DNA from: Sphingomonas cavernae
GTDB taxonomy: Bacteria; Pseudomonadota; Alphaproteobacteria; Sphingomonadales; Sphingomonadaceae
Reading direction: 5' to 3'
Assembly (NCBI RefSeq): GCF_003590775.1
Contig: NZ_QYUM01000002.1
Span: forward strand, 62,001 to 126,000
Length of the DNA: 64,000 bases
Below, piece by piece: positions 1 through 8,938 of this stretch; position 1 is the first letter of the stretch, and each line of letters opens with the position of its first letter. The translations under genes and the position numbers were made by a program. The notes under the pieces were generated by a model. The model made no database searches and was not told where the DNA came from. It worked only from the letters and a program-made list of their open reading frames with translations.

Positions 1-2
1 GT

Positions 3-377
3 GTAGAGGTCAACATCAAGGGCAACGAGCTGCCGCAGGCGCCAAACTTCAAATTCTCCGCCGGCCTGCAGTACACGCTCGATTTCGAGAACGGCATGTC
101 GCTCGTCCCGCGCATCGACATGACCTACACCGGCGAAAGCTATGCGAGCATCTTCAACGGCAATATCGATCGCATGCCGGGCTATGAGGTGATCAACGCG
201 CAGGTTCAGTTGAACGGAGAGGACAATCGCTGGTTCGTCCGCGCCTTCGTTCAGAACCTTACTAAGAACAACGCGATCACCGGCCAGTACGTCACCGACC
301 AGTCATCGGGTCTGTTCACCAACGTGTTCACGCTGGAACCGCGTCGCTACGGCCTCGCCGCCGGCTTCAAGTTCTGA
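3..377 (+). CDS. TonB-dependent receptor, C-terminal fragment
   Basis: This is the 3' end of an outer-membrane TonB-dependent receptor whose start lies left of the window. The open frame is already in phase at base 3 and ends at the TGA at 375-377. The visible 124 residues show alternating beta-strand segments such as FKFSAGLQY and LVPRIDMTYTGESY, the region FVQNLTKNNA that is typical of the penultimate strands, and a C-terminal RRYGLAAGFKF. A terminal aromatic Phe is the usual barrel-assembly signal of these receptors. The ligand cannot be inferred from this part. A strong terminator follows immediately. Confidence 0.85.
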   Translation, partial: VEVNIKGNELPQAPNFKFSAGLQYTLDFENGMSLVPRIDMTYTGESYASIFNGNIDRMPGYEVINAQVQLNGEDNRWFVRAFVQNLTKNNAITGQYVTDQSSGLFTNVFTLEPRRYGLAAGFKF

Positions 378-399
378 CGCGGCAAGCCGCGCAGATGCT

Positions 400-431
400 G
401 CCCTGGTCCGCAAGGACCGGGGCATTTTTTT
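400..431 (+). terminator. Rho-independent terminator of the TonB receptor
   Basis: A 10-bp stem (400-409 with 414-423, one G-T pair) closed by a GCAA tetraloop is followed by ATTTTTTT at 424-431. It lies 23 bases after the receptor stop codon. Confidence 0.9.
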
Positions 432-491
432 GCCCTTGGCGCTGCCCTTGCCCTTCACGACAGGTGGCGTGCCTTCGATATGCGAGAAAGG

Positions 492-568
492 TGGTAGCGG
501 AGGAGGGACTTGAACCCCCGACACGCGGATTATGATTCCGCTGCTCTAACCAGCTGAGCTACTCCGCC
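492..568 (-). tRNA. tRNA-Met (anticodon CAT)
   Basis: The minus strand folds into a full cloverleaf: acceptor GGCGGAG/CTCCGCT with a G-T first pair, D arm GCTC/GAGC, anticodon stem GCGGA/TCCGC with loop ATCATAA (anticodon CAT), T arm GGGGG/CCCTC with loop TTCAAGT, and an encoded 3' ACCA. CAT is shared by elongator Met, initiator Met and the lysidine-modified Ile tRNA. The G1-U72 pair is not the mismatched start typical of initiators, so elongator Met is the best reading. Confidence 0.9.
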
Positions 569-639
569 CCATGGGCCTCGCGCTTGGTGCGCGGACGGGC
601 GCTATAGTCAGCGCCGTCGGGGTGGTCAACAGGCCATTG

Positions 640-1116
640 CTATCCAAAGCGATGTCGCGATAGCGGCTCCCATAGCCCACCGCGATAACGCCACGCGGCG
701 AGCCCCGCGATTGCGAGCGGACGCGGCCTGAACGCCTGCTCCAGAGTATCCGCGAGCGCCCTCGCCGCACTTGGCTCGACCTTGTTCTGGATCGTGATAT
801 GCGGCCGCCAGCCCGCCTGATCCTGCACGATCAAGAGCCCATGAAAATGTTCGGCAAGCTGCGCGCGAATCTCGTCGAGCGCGGGGCTGCCCACGCGCAG
901 TGCGACGCCCCGGTCGAGCCGCATCACGCCCGTGACGCGTGCGGCCGGCGACGGCATGCCGCGCGTCGCAGCCGAAAGCTGATCGCGAAGTTCGGGCTCG
1001 ATAGCAGGCGGCAGGTGCTGGAACAGTGTCAGGTGCGCGGGCACGCGGTTGTGCTCCGCCGGGTAATGCGCGCGCCGCAGCCCATCGAGCCATGCAAAAT
1101 CCGCGTCGCCGAACAA
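640..1116 (-). CDS. 2'-5' RNA ligase-like 2H phosphoesterase
   Basis: A 158-residue protein of the 2H phosphoesterase (LigT/ThpR-like) superfamily, which acts on 2'-5' or cyclic phosphodiester linkages. The two catalytic tetrads are visible as HLTLF (H28, T30) and HITIQ (H106, T108), about 78 residues apart as expected. The only usual start codon is TTG at 1116. However, eight in-frame codons upstream encode PIIVSA, which looks like the first beta strand of the fold, and no ATG, GTG or TTG precedes it. The real N-terminus is therefore unsettled. The gene follows kup at once and may be cotranscribed with it. The natural substrate is unknown. Confidence 0.8.
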   Translation of the reverse strand: MFGDADFAWLDGLRRAHYPAEHNRVPAHLTLFQHLPPAIEPELRDQLSAATRGMPSPAARVTGVMRLDRGVALRVGSPALDEIRAQLAEHFHGLLIVQDQAGWRPHITIQNKVEPSAARALADTLEQAFRPRPLAIAGLAAWRYRGGLWEPLSRHRFG

Positions 1117-1139
1117 CGCGGAGACGATGATCGGGGCGC

Positions 1140-3059
1140 CTATATCTCGACCTGGCTGCCGAGTTCGACGACGCGATTCGTCGGCAGCTTGAAGAAGTCC
1201 ATCGCGCTTTCGGCGTTGCGCATCATCCAGGCGAACAGCCTTTCACGCCACAGCGCCATGCCGGGCCGGGCCGAGGGCAGCAGCGTCTGCCGCGCGAGGA
1301 AGAAGCTGGTGTCCATCATCTTGAACTCGGGCCCGCAGCCCGTGGTCAACCTGAGCGCCTCGGGAACGTCAGGCTCCTGCATGAAGCCGTAGCGGATGAC
1401 GAGGCGGTGGAAGCCGTGACCGAGGTCCTTCAGCCCGCAACGCTGCTCCATCGCGACATAGGGCACGTCCTCGATCTTCACGGTCAACAGGATGACGCGC
1501 TCGTGCAGCACCTTGTTGTGCTTCAGATTGTGGAGCAGCGCATGGGGTACGCCGTCGGCGGTAGAGGTCATGAATACCGCCGTGCCGGGCACGCGCGTCG
1601 CCGAGTTCGCGGCCGAGTTGACGAACACCGCGATCGGCATCGCCGCTTCGCGCATCCGGTCCATCATCAGCTTGCGCCCCTTTGCCCAGGTCGTGAGCAG
1701 CGTGAAGGCGAACAGGCCGACGAGCAGCGGGAACCAGCCGCCATCGGGCACCTTGGTCAGGTTGGCTGCGAAATAGGCGGTGTCGACGATGAAGAAGACG
1801 GCGAGCACAACCACAGCGATCGCCTTGTTCCAGCGCCACAGGCTGAACAGCACGACCGCGAGCAGGCAGGTGTCGATGAACATCGCCCCCGTCACCGCGA
1901 TGCCGTAAGCCGCCGCCAGATTGCTCGACGAACCAAAGAACAGCACGAGCAGGATCACCATCACCATCAACGCCCAGTTGATCACGGGGATATAGATCTG
2001 CCCGGCCGCGCTGGCGCTGGTGTGCTGGATGCGCAGGCGCGGGATGAAGCCGAGCTGGATCGCCTGCTGGGTGAGAGAAAAGGCGCCCGATATGACGGCC
2101 TGGCTGGCGATCACCGTCGCGAGCAGCGCGAGGATGACGAGCGGCAGTCGCACCGGCTCGGGCGCAAGCAGGAAGAACGGGTTCTTGATCGCCTCCGCAG
2201 CCCCGGCGGGATCGAGTGAAAGGATCATCGCCCCCTGCCCCAGATAATTGAGCATCAGCCCCGGCAGTACGAAAAAGAGCCACGAGACGCGGATGGGATT
2301 GCGCCCGAAATGCCCCATGTCGGCGTACAGCGCCTCGGCGCCCGTGACCGCGAGCACCACCGAACCCAGCGCCAGGAATGCCAGCGTGCCGTCGGTCATG
2401 AAGAACTGGACCGCATACCACGGATTTAGCGCGATCAGGATCGAGGGCGAATGGACGATCTGCATCACTCCGAGCACCGCAAGCACGACGAAATAGACCA
2501 TCATGATCGGCCCGAAGAGTTGACCGACCTTGGCCGTGCCGTGCCCCTGGATGGAGAACAGCCCGATGAGAATGGCCACCGCGATCGGCAAGACCCAGGG
2601 ACCAAAATGGGAATCGACCGTCACAAGCCCCTCGGCGGCAGACAAGACCGACATTGCGGGCGTGATCATGCTGTCGCCGTAGAACAGCGCAGTTGCGAAC
2701 ACGCCGAGCATCACGATCGGCGCGCTCCAGCGCTTGCCTTCGGACTGGCGGTTGATCAGCGCGAGCAGGGCAAGGCTACCGCCCTCTCCCTTGTTGTCGG
2801 CGCGCATGATGATCGAGACATATTTGATCGTCACCACGATCATCATCGACCAGAAGATCAGGCTCAGCACGCCATAGATGTGCAGGACATCGGGCGTCAG
2901 CGGGTGGTGCCCCGCAAAGGTTTCGCGAAACGCGTAAATGGGACTCGTGCCGATATCGCCGAACACGATGCCGATGGCCGCCACGGCCAGCTTCGCAAGA
3001 GGCTGGTCGCTTTGGGCCTGCGAGGCGTGCGCCTCCGCTGCCGTTGCTGTGGTGCTCAT
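1140..3059 (-). CDS. kup: Potassium uptake protein Kup (KUP/HAK/KT family)
   Basis: A 639-residue inner-membrane potassium/proton symporter, the normal length for Kup. The N-terminal family signature is clear after about 25 residues ([22 protein letters not shown]), followed by a series of about twelve hydrophobic segments to around residue 460. A C-terminal soluble domain follows and ends [15 protein letters not shown]. Conserved elements seen include the [10 protein letters not shown] region and the [23 protein letters not shown] loop. ATG at 3059 begins the [10 protein letters not shown] leader. The gene is monocistronic or followed by the 2H phosphoesterase. Kup usually gives low-pH or constitutive potassium uptake. 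Confidence 0.95.
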   Translation of the reverse strand: MSTTATAAEAHASQAQSDQPLAKLAVAAIGIVFGDIGTSPIYAFRETFAGHHPLTPDVLHIYGVLSLIFWSMMIVVTIKYVSIIMRADNKGEGGSLALLALINRQSEGKRWSAPIVMLGVFATALFYGDSMITPAMSVLSAAEGLVTVDSHFGPWVLPIAVAILIGLFSIQGHGTAKVGQLFGPIMMVYFVVLAVLGVMQIVHSPSILIALNPWYAVQFFMTDGTLAFLALGSVVLAVTGAEALYADMGHFGRNPIRVSWLFFVLPGLMLNYLGQGAMILSLDPAGAAEAIKNPFFLLAPEPVRLPLVILALLATVIASQAVISGAFSLTQQAIQLGFIPRLRIQHTSASAAGQIYIPVINWALMVMVILLVLFFGSSSNLAAAYGIAVTGAMFIDTCLLAVVLFSLWRWNKAIAVVVLAVFFIVDTAYFAANLTKVPDGGWFPLLVGLFAFTLLTTWAKGRKLMMDRMREAAMPIAVFVNSAANSATRVPGTAVFMTSTADGVPHALLHNLKHNKVLHERVILLTVKIEDVPYVAMEQRCGLKDLGHGFHRLVIRYGFMQEPDVPEALRLTTGCGPEFKMMDTSFFLARQTLLPSARPGMALWRERLFAWMMRNAESAMDFFKLPTNRVVELGSQVEI

Positions 3060-3179
3060 CGAGCGTTCAGTTAGCTCGCGTCATACTGACAAAGGCCATA
3101 AAAAAGCCGTCTCTCTTCGCCGGACAAAGGGCGTCGCGGGCCCTAGCATTTCGCATCTGCACTATCAACTGCGGCTTCA

Positions 3180-3629
3180 TCACTCGTCGACGGCGAGCGT
3201 GCGGATCGTGAATTGCGTCACCAATCGCTGCACGCCCGGCAACGTCGCGAGAACTTCGCGGTGCACGCGTTCATAGCTGTCCTCCGCACGAATCAGCACT
3301 TTGAGCAGATAATCCGATTCGCCACTCATGAGGTGCGCTTCGCGAATGACCGATGTCCTCAGCAGCGCGTCCTCGAAGGCGGCGAGCGTGACCTGACGCT
3401 GATCCACCAGCGTGACCGACACGAAGACGGTCGAGGGATTGCCCCGCGCCGCAGGCGATAGCCGGGCGCGATAGCCGAGGATCATGCCGTTTTCCTCGAG
3501 CAGCTTCACCCGGCGATGCGCGGCCGATGGCGAAAGCCCGATGCGCGCGCCCAGTCTTTCGCTGGTGCTGCCCGAATCATGCGCCAGTATCTCAAGGATC
3601 TTGCGGTCAGTTGCATCCAGCCTGATCAT
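3180..3629 (-). CDS. Lrp/AsnC-family transcriptional regulator, likely regulator of ald
   Basis: A 149-residue Lrp/AsnC regulator. The N-terminal helix-turn-helix is recognisable (LDATDRKILEIL ... GLSPSAAHRRVKLLEENGMI), and a C-terminal RAM ligand-binding domain follows (EAHLMSGESDYLLKVLI). I chose ATG at 3629 (MIRLDATDRKIL). The open frame extends nine residues further, but that piece does not look like the family and the family start fits here. The gene is divergent from alanine dehydrogenase across a 127-bp region with palindromes. This is the standard arrangement of AldR-type activators, so control of ald, probably with alanine as effector, is inferred. Confidence 0.9.
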   Translation of the reverse strand: MIRLDATDRKILEILAHDSGSTSERLGARIGLSPSAAHRRVKLLEENGMILGYRARLSPAARGNPSTVFVSVTLVDQRQVTLAAFEDALLRTSVIREAHLMSGESDYLLKVLIRAEDSYERVHREVLATLPGVQRLVTQFTIRTLAVDE

Positions 3630-3652
3630 TTTCGAATAACATCCCCTGAATC

Positions 3653-3695
3653 GCAAAATTTTCTCAATTCACGCGCGCGTGAAGGATAATTTTGC
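3653..3695. promoter_or_regulatory. Palindromic Lrp-type operator region between regulator and ald
   Basis: GCAAAATT at 3653-3660 is mirrored by AATTTTGC at 3688-3695. Between them lies a perfect 16-bp palindrome, TTCACGCGCGCGTGAA (3668-3683). The left arm and flank (TCGCAAAATTTTCTC) match 12 of 15 positions of the E. coli Lrp consensus YAGHAWATTWTDCTR. The position between divergent lrp and ald genes supports an operator; binding is inferred. Confidence 0.55.
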
Positions 3696-3756
3696 AAACA
3701 CTTCCAGCCGATCTGGAGATATTCTGCGCGAAAGCAAGCGTTTCAGGAGACGGATC

Positions 3757-4860
3757 ATGAAAGTCGGCGTTCCCAAGGAAATCAAGAATCACGAATATCG
3801 GGTCGGCCTGACCCCGCCGTCGGTCGCCGAACTAACGGCCGCAGGGCATGAGGTTTTCGTCGAGACACAGGCAGGCAGCGGCATTGATTTCGACGATGCC
3901 GATTATGTCGAGGCAGGTGCAAAGATCCTCGGTACTGCTGCCGAGGTGTTCGCGGCCGCCGACATGATCGTGAAGGTCAAGGAGCCGCAGCCGCAGGAGA
4001 TCGCGCTGCTCGAGCCGCGACATCTGCTCTTCACCTATCTCCACCTCGCCGCGGACAAGCCGCAGGCAGAAGGATTGATGAAGTCGGGCGCGACCTGCAT
4101 CGCCTATGAGACCGTCACCTCACGCACCGGCTCGCTGCCGCTGTTGAAGCCCATGTCCGAAGTGGCAGGCCGCATGTCGATCCAGGTCGGCGCGCATTAT
4201 CTCGAAAAGGAACAGGGCGGCCGCGGCGTGCTCCTCGGCGGCGTTCCGGGCGTTGCGCCTGCGCGTGTCGCGATCCTTGGCGGCGGCGTCGCCGGCGTCA
4301 ACGCCGCGCAGATGGCGGTCGGCCAGCGCGCCGATGTCACGATCTACGACATCTCCAACGAACGCCTCGCCGAGCTCGACATGTTCTTCGGCAGCCAGAT
4401 CAAAACGGCCTACGCCTCCAAGTCCGCGATCGCCGCGGCAGTGAAGAATGCCCACCTTGTCATCGGTGCGGTTCTCGTGCCCGGCGCCGCTGCACCCAAG
4501 CTCGTCACGCGCGACATGCTCAAGACGATGAAGCGCGGCTCGGTGATCGTCGACATCGCGATCGATCAGGGCGGCTGCTTCGAGACGTCGCACGCCACCA
4601 CCCACGCCAACCCGGTATTCGAGGTTGAGGGCGTGATCCACTATTGCGTCGCGAACATGCCCGGCGCGGTCGCGCGCACTTCAGCCTTTGCGCTCAACAA
4701 CGCGACGCTGCCCTTTGCGCTGAAGCTGGCAAATATGGGCGCGGAAGCCGCGATGAAGGCTGACCCGCATCTGGCCGCCGGGCTCAACGTGTCCGACGGC
4801 AAGATCCGGCATCAGGCCGTCGCCGAAGCGCTTGACCTGCCCTATTCGCCCTGGGGCTGA
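3757..4860 (+). CDS. ald: Alanine dehydrogenase
   Basis: A 367-residue NAD-dependent L-alanine dehydrogenase (alanine to pyruvate, ammonium and NADH; cytosolic). The N-terminus MKVGVPKEIKNHEYRVGLTP is diagnostic, K75 and H96 sit at the known catalytic positions, and the Rossmann motif ILGGGVAGVNAA lies near residue 175. ATG 3757 was chosen because AGGAGA at 3745-3750 is correctly spaced; the open frame reaches 26 codons further upstream without family similarity. It is divergent from an Lrp-type regulator. Its last 19 bases overlap the 3' end of the convergent ccmI. Confidence 0.95.
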   Translation: MKVGVPKEIKNHEYRVGLTPPSVAELTAAGHEVFVETQAGSGIDFDDADYVEAGAKILGTAAEVFAAADMIVKVKEPQPQEIALLEPRHLLFTYLHLAADKPQAEGLMKSGATCIAYETVTSRTGSLPLLKPMSEVAGRMSIQVGAHYLEKEQGGRGVLLGGVPGVAPARVAILGGGVAGVNAAQMAVGQRADVTIYDISNERLAELDMFFGSQIKTAYASKSAIAAAVKNAHLVIGAVLVPGAAAPKLVTRDMLKTMKRGSVIVDIAIDQGGCFETSHATTHANPVFEVEGVIHYCVANMPGAVARTSAFALNNATLPFALKLANMGAEAAMKADPHLAAGLNVSDGKIRHQAVAEALDLPYSPWG

Positions 4861-5495
4861 GCCAACGTCGGGGAAACCACGCCCATCTGCGCCCTGAGCA
4901 TGCCGAGCTTGGCTTCAAGATCGGCACGCCACGGCGCGTCGGCGGGCGTCTGCGCAAGCAATTCGGACCACAGCGTTTCGGCTTTGTCGAGTTGACCCGA
5001 CTGCGCCAGCGCAAGACCCATGAAGAAGGGCGGGCCCGGATGCTCGGGTGAAAGCTGCGCCGCCTTCTGGAAGGCATATTGGGCGGCAGGCGAAATCATT
5101 CCGTCGCCATGCGCAACCAGCGCATTGCCGAGACCGACCCAGAGATCAGCGCTCTTCGGATAGGCGTGAACCGCGCCGCGCATCACCGTGACCGCCGCCC
5201 GCGTCGAGCCTAACCGGCCATAGGTGTCCGCGGTGTCGAGCCACTGGGCCTCAGTGCCGAACTGGCCCATCATCGCCTTGCGCTGCTCGATCAGCTTGGG
5301 GTCGATATTGGCGGTATCCGCGCGCGCCTGGACGGGGCTGCCGATCTGGCCGGGGTGACCCTGCCATGCATAGCCCGCGAGCCCCAGCAGCAGCGCCGCG
5401 CCGATCAGCTCATAGCTCAAGCGCGGCACGCGGCCGAAGCGCCAGAGCAGCAGCCAGATGGCGAGCGCCAGCGCCACGACGATGATCCAGCCCAT
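4842..5495 (-). CDS. ccmI: Cytochrome c biogenesis protein CcmI/CycH-like, TPR protein
   Basis: A 217-residue membrane protein with two N-terminal hydrophobic segments (GWIIVVALALAIWLLLW and ELIGAALLLGLAGYAW) and a periplasmic TPR region (residues about 90-210). CcmI-type proteins present apocytochrome c to the CcmF/H haem lyase. ATG 5495 overlaps the ccmH stop as TGATG, which fixes the start; 41 upstream in-frame codons lie inside ccmH. It is the last gene of the ccm operon and lacks the long C-terminal domain of some CcmI proteins. It converges on ald with a 19-bp overlap. Confidence 0.85.
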   Translation of the reverse strand: MGWIIVVALALAIWLLLWRFGRVPRLSYELIGAALLLGLAGYAWQGHPGQIGSPVQARADTANIDPKLIEQRKAMMGQFGTEAQWLDTADTYGRLGSTRAAVTVMRGAVHAYPKSADLWVGLGNALVAHGDGMISPAAQYAFQKAAQLSPEHPGPPFFMGLALAQSGQLDKAETLWSELLAQTPADAPWRADLEAKLGMLRAQMGVVSPTLAQPQGE

Positions 5496-5905
5496 CAGTT
5501 CTTCTTTCTCGTACGGAGCCGCCCGCGCGCGAGCCAGATTCCGCCGGCCAGCAACAGCAGCGGCGCGATCCAGAGCGGCGCGGTGCCTGCCGAAAATCCG
5601 GGCTTGTAGCTCACCCACTCGCCATAGCGCTCGACCATCCAGGCACGGATCTGCTCGGGGCTCTCACCCTTCTGGATGCGCTCGCGCACCATCGCACGCA
5701 TGTCTCCGGCAATCTCCGCATCGCTGTCGGCGATCGACTGCCCCTGACACACGACGCAACGCAGCGTCTCCATGAGGGCGACGGCCTTTGCCTCCTGCTT
5801 CGGATCGCGAAGCTGTGTATCGGCGAGTTCGGCGGCGGGCATGGTCGAATCCGCCCACGCCGCCACGGACGCGGTCATCAGCAAAAGGGCGAGAAGCGCT
5901 CTCAC
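5495..5905 (-). CDS. ccmH: Cytochrome c maturation protein CcmH/CycL
   Basis: A 136-residue thiol-oxidoreductase subunit of the haem lyase complex. It has an N-terminal signal sequence (MRALLALLLMTASVAAWA), the family motif LRCVVCQGQSI with C50 and C53, and a C-terminal transmembrane helix (APLWIAPLLLLAGGIWLA). It reduces the CXXCH cysteines of apocytochrome c in the periplasm together with CcmG. The start overlaps the ccmG stop by four bases (ATGA), indicating translational coupling. Confidence 0.93.
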   Translation of the reverse strand: MRALLALLLMTASVAAWADSTMPAAELADTQLRDPKQEAKAVALMETLRCVVCQGQSIADSDAEIAGDMRAMVRERIQKGESPEQIRAWMVERYGEWVSYKPGFSAGTAPLWIAPLLLLAGGIWLARGRLRTRKKN

Positions 5906-6429
5906 CGCGCTTTCCGCAACTCTTCGAGGATCGTCGGCACATGCTCGGGCCGGATATCGCCGACATGCTGGTAGCGAATCACGCCCTTGCCATCGATCAC
6001 GAAGGTTTCGGGCACGCCCGAGGAGCCCATGGCGAGCTGGACCGAGCTTTTCACGTCCGATCCAATGCGCTGATAAGGATTGCCGTTGCGCCTGAGAAAG
6101 GCGGCGACGTCCTCGGGCTTGTCCCTGATCGCAATGGCGTCGATCGGCACGCCCTGCTTCGCCATGCCCTCAAGCACGGGTGCTTCCGCGATGCACGGCA
6201 GACACCAGCTCGCGAAGACGTTGAGCAGCCGCGGTTCACCTTTGCCGAAATCGGCGCTGGCGAGCGCGGGTCGGCCATCATAGGCGGCGGGCAGTGCGAA
6301 TTGCGGCAGCGGCTTGCCGATCATCTTTGATTCGATCGTCCGGTCGGCCGGATTGATCAGGCCATAGGCAACGATGCCGAAGAAGAGGCCGAAAAGGGCC
6401 AGCGGCACCCATAAAATGGTACGCTTCAT
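5902..6429 (-). CDS. ccmG: Thiol:disulfide interchange protein CcmG/DsbE
   Basis: A 175-residue membrane-anchored thioredoxin-fold protein. It has one N-terminal transmembrane helix, then the thioredoxin domain with WCLPC (C76, C79) in FASWCLPCIAEAPVLEG and the cis-Pro loop GVPETFVIDGKG. It supplies reductant for haem attachment to c-type cytochromes in the periplasm. It lies 12 bases after ccmF and overlaps ccmH. Confidence 0.95.
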   Translation of the reverse strand: MKRTILWVPLALFGLFFGIVAYGLINPADRTIESKMIGKPLPQFALPAAYDGRPALASADFGKGEPRLLNVFASWCLPCIAEAPVLEGMAKQGVPIDAIAIRDKPEDVAAFLRRNGNPYQRIGSDVKSSVQLAMGSSGVPETFVIDGKGVIRYQHVGDIRPEHVPTILEELRKAR

Positions 6430-6441
6430 GTCCTCATATCC

Positions 6442-8364
6442 TCACGCATATGCCTTGCGATCATAGGCCTTGCGCTCGCGACGCGCACGACCGATCAACG
6501 AAAGCAAACCGCCAAGCGCGATCAATCCGCCACCAAGCCAGATCAGCGTTACCCAAGGCTTCCACCACAGCCGGAGCTGCCAGCGACCCTGCGTGTCTTC
6601 CTTGCCGAGCACGGTGTAGAGCTGGCCGTCGAGCCGCGTCGCGATCGCCGCCTCGCTCGTTTCGGTCGGCGGCGACGGGAACATGCGCGCTTGCGGTTTC
6701 AGGATGAAGGTTTTGCCGTCACCGCGCCGCGCAGTGAGCGTTGCCTCGAGCGCAGTCCAGTTGGGGCCCGCGACGGGCTCTACGCTGTCGAGCCGCACCG
6801 TGAAGGGACCAACGCTCTGCGTTTCGCCTACACGCGCAGCGACGAGCGTTTCCTTGGTGAAGGCGCTTTCGCAAGCCATGCCCGCCAGACAAACCGCAAT
6901 CCCGAAATGCGCGATCACCATGCCCCAGGTGAAGAGCGGGGTGCGACGCAGGTTGCGCTTCCACAACGGCGCGACACTCGCCGCAGCAACGCCGCCCGCG
7001 AGCATGAGCCCGAGCAGCGGAAAGATTCCGGTTCCCGGCGCAAGCACCACCAGCGCGAGCAGCGCGACGGCGCTGATCAGGATCGGCCCCGCGATACGGT
7101 GGAGCAGCGCCTTTGCGTCGTCGCGACGCCAGCGCAGCAGCGGTCCTGCTGCCATCATCGTAACAAGCAGCAGCGCAATCGGCCCCGCCGCGGTGTTGAA
7201 ATAGGGCGGCCCGACCGAAAGCTTGTCGCCGGACACCGCCTCAGCGGCGAGCGGGTAGAGCGTCCCTACAAGCACGACGCCAAGAATCGCCGAGAGCAGC
7301 AGGTTGTTGGCGACGAGCGCGCCTTCGCGGCTGACAAGATCGAACTGCGATCCTTCGCGCACCGTTCCGACGCGCAAGGCATAGAGCGCGAGCGCGCCGC
7401 CGATATAGATAACGAGCAGCGCGAGAATGAAGCTGCCGCGCGTCGGATCCACCGCAAAGGCGTGGACGCTGGTCAAAATGCCCGAGCGGACAAGAAAGGT
7501 CCCTACCATCGACATAGAGAAGGCGACGACCGCGAGCATCACGGTCCAGGCGCGCAGCCCGTCGCGCGTTGCGAGCACGGTCACCGAATGCAGCAGCGCG
7601 GTCGCGGCGAGCCAGGGCATGAGCGAGGCGTTTTCCACGGGGTCCCAGAACCACCAGCCGCCCCAGCCCAGCTCATAATAGGCCCAATAGCTGCCCGCGG
7701 TGATACCGAGCGTCAGGAATACCCAGCTTATCAGCACCCAGGGCCGCATCGCGCGCGCGAAATCGGGACCGACATCGCGGGTTACAAGCGCGCCAACCGC
7801 GAAGGAAAAGGCAATCGATATACCGACATAGCCGAAATAGAGCGTCGGCGGATGGAAGGCGAGGCCCGGATCCTGCAGCAGCGGGTTAAGCCCCTGCCCC
7901 TCCTGCGCCGCAGGAATCAGCCGCGCAAAGGGATTGGAGGCGAAGAGCAGAAACGCATAGAAACCAAGCCCGATGAACGCCTGCGCGGCCAGCGTCGCCA
8001 TCAGCGTCCGTTCGTTCAGCCGCCGCTCGAACAGCGCCACGAGCGCGCCGGCAAGCGCGAGGATCGTGACCCAGAGCAGCATCGAGCCCTCATGGTTTCC
8101 CCAGGTGCCTGCGAACTTGTAGAGCCAGGGTTTTGCCGAATGACTGTTGGCCGCAACCAGCGCCACCGACATGTCCGACCTGAGAAACAGCCAGATCAGC
8201 AGAGCGAAGGCGGTGACCGTCAGCAGCCCCTGCACCGCCGCCACGGGCCGGACGGCCTGGAGCAGCGTGTCGCGCCCCCAAAGCCCGATCACGCCAAGCG
8301 CAAGTTGCAAGGCGGCGAGTGCGAAGGCGAGCCACAAGGCGGCCAGACCGGCTTCGGCGATCAT
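6442..8364 (-). CDS. ccmF: Haem lyase subunit CcmF
   Basis: A 640-residue polytopic membrane protein of the CcmF/CycK family. The tryptophan-rich haem-handling segment (GWGGWWFWDPVENASLMPW) lies near residues 230-250, and hydrophobic segments run through the protein. CcmF with CcmH transfers haem from holo-CcmE to apocytochrome c. A stretch of about 140 bases separates it from ccmE and contains an inverted repeat, unlike the other tightly packed junctions of this operon. Confidence 0.96.
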   Translation of the reverse strand: MIAEAGLAALWLAFALAALQLALGVIGLWGRDTLLQAVRPVAAVQGLLTVTAFALLIWLFLRSDMSVALVAANSHSAKPWLYKFAGTWGNHEGSMLLWVTILALAGALVALFERRLNERTLMATLAAQAFIGLGFYAFLLFASNPFARLIPAAQEGQGLNPLLQDPGLAFHPPTLYFGYVGISIAFSFAVGALVTRDVGPDFARAMRPWVLISWVFLTLGITAGSYWAYYELGWGGWWFWDPVENASLMPWLAATALLHSVTVLATRDGLRAWTVMLAVVAFSMSMVGTFLVRSGILTSVHAFAVDPTRGSFILALLVIYIGGALALYALRVGTVREGSQFDLVSREGALVANNLLLSAILGVVLVGTLYPLAAEAVSGDKLSVGPPYFNTAAGPIALLLVTMMAAGPLLRWRRDDAKALLHRIAGPILISAVALLALVVLAPGTGIFPLLGLMLAGGVAAASVAPLWKRNLRRTPLFTWGMVIAHFGIAVCLAGMACESAFTKETLVAARVGETQSVGPFTVRLDSVEPVAGPNWTALEATLTARRGDGKTFILKPQARMFPSPPTETSEAAIATRLDGQLYTVLGKEDTQGRWQLRLWWKPWVTLIWLGGGLIALGGLLSLIGRARRERKAYDRKAYA

Positions 8365-8402
8365 TGCCGGAAGATCCCAGCGAGATCGGAATCACCCACA
8401 GC

Positions 8403-8489
8403 GTCATGCTGAACTTGTTTCAGCATCCATGCACACACCCGAACAACAGCGCGGCTGCAAGATTGACCCTGAGACAAGTTCAGGGTGAC
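8403..8489. repeat. Paired palindromic intergenic repeat between ccmE and ccmF
   Basis: Two 25-base arms, 8403-8427 and 8465-8489, are inverted copies of each other with a few mismatches. Each arm also folds on itself: ATGCTGAA/TTCAGCAT in the first, ACCCTGA/TCAGGGT in the second. The core CTGAACTTGTTTCAG-type sequence resembles the short dispersed intergenic repeats seen in sphingomonad genomes; that resemblance is from memory and was not searched. Confidence 0.6.
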
Positions 8490-8506
8490 GGGGTAGGTGG
8501 TAGCGA

Positions 8507-8938
8507 TCATTCTACCTTGCCAGTCTTGTGCATTTCGCCTTCGAGTTGGGGCGGCATGTAGCGCTCGTCATGCTTGGCGAGGATATTGTCGGCGACGAAG
8601 GTGCCGTCGGCTGCGAAGCTTCCTTCAGCCACGACGCCCGAATTTTCCTTGAAGAGATCGGGCACGATCCCCTTGAACCGCACGGGCACACTCTCGCTGT
8701 TGTCGTGGACGACGAAACGGATGGTCACGCCGTCAGGCTCGTGCACGATAGAGCCGCCCGTCACCATGCCGCCCAGCCGGATCGCCTGCCCCGTCGGCAC
8801 GCCCGCCTTTTTGGCGTCGCTCGGCGAGTAGAAATAAGCCGCCTGATCCTTGAGCGCGGACATGGCGAGCAACCCGGCGCCGATGATCGCAATAAGCGCG
8901 ATAATGCCGAGCGTCAGGCGCTGATGCTTTGCCTTCAC
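8507..8938 (-). CDS. ccmE: Periplasmic haem chaperone CcmE
   Basis: A 143-residue haem chaperone with one N-terminal transmembrane helix and an OB-fold periplasmic domain. The covalent haem ligand motif is seen near the C-terminus as AKHDERYMPP (H123, Y127). The start is taken as GTG 8938 (VKAKHQRL) because it overlaps the ccmD stop as GTGA; the upstream frame extension lies within ccmD. CcmE receives haem from CcmC/D and passes it to CcmF. Confidence 0.93.
   Translation of the reverse strand: MKAKHQRLTLGIIALIAIIGAGLLAMSALKDQAAYFYSPSDAKKAGVPTGQAIRLGGMVTGGSIVHEPDGVTIRFVVHDNSESVPVRFKGIVPDLFKENSGVVAEGSFAADGTFVADNILAKHDERYMPPQLEGEMHKTGKVE

Noticed and set aside
6691-8412. 573-aa plus-strand ORF opposite ccmF
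   Set aside because: High-GC antisense shadow with Arg/His/Glu-rich composition and no family features.
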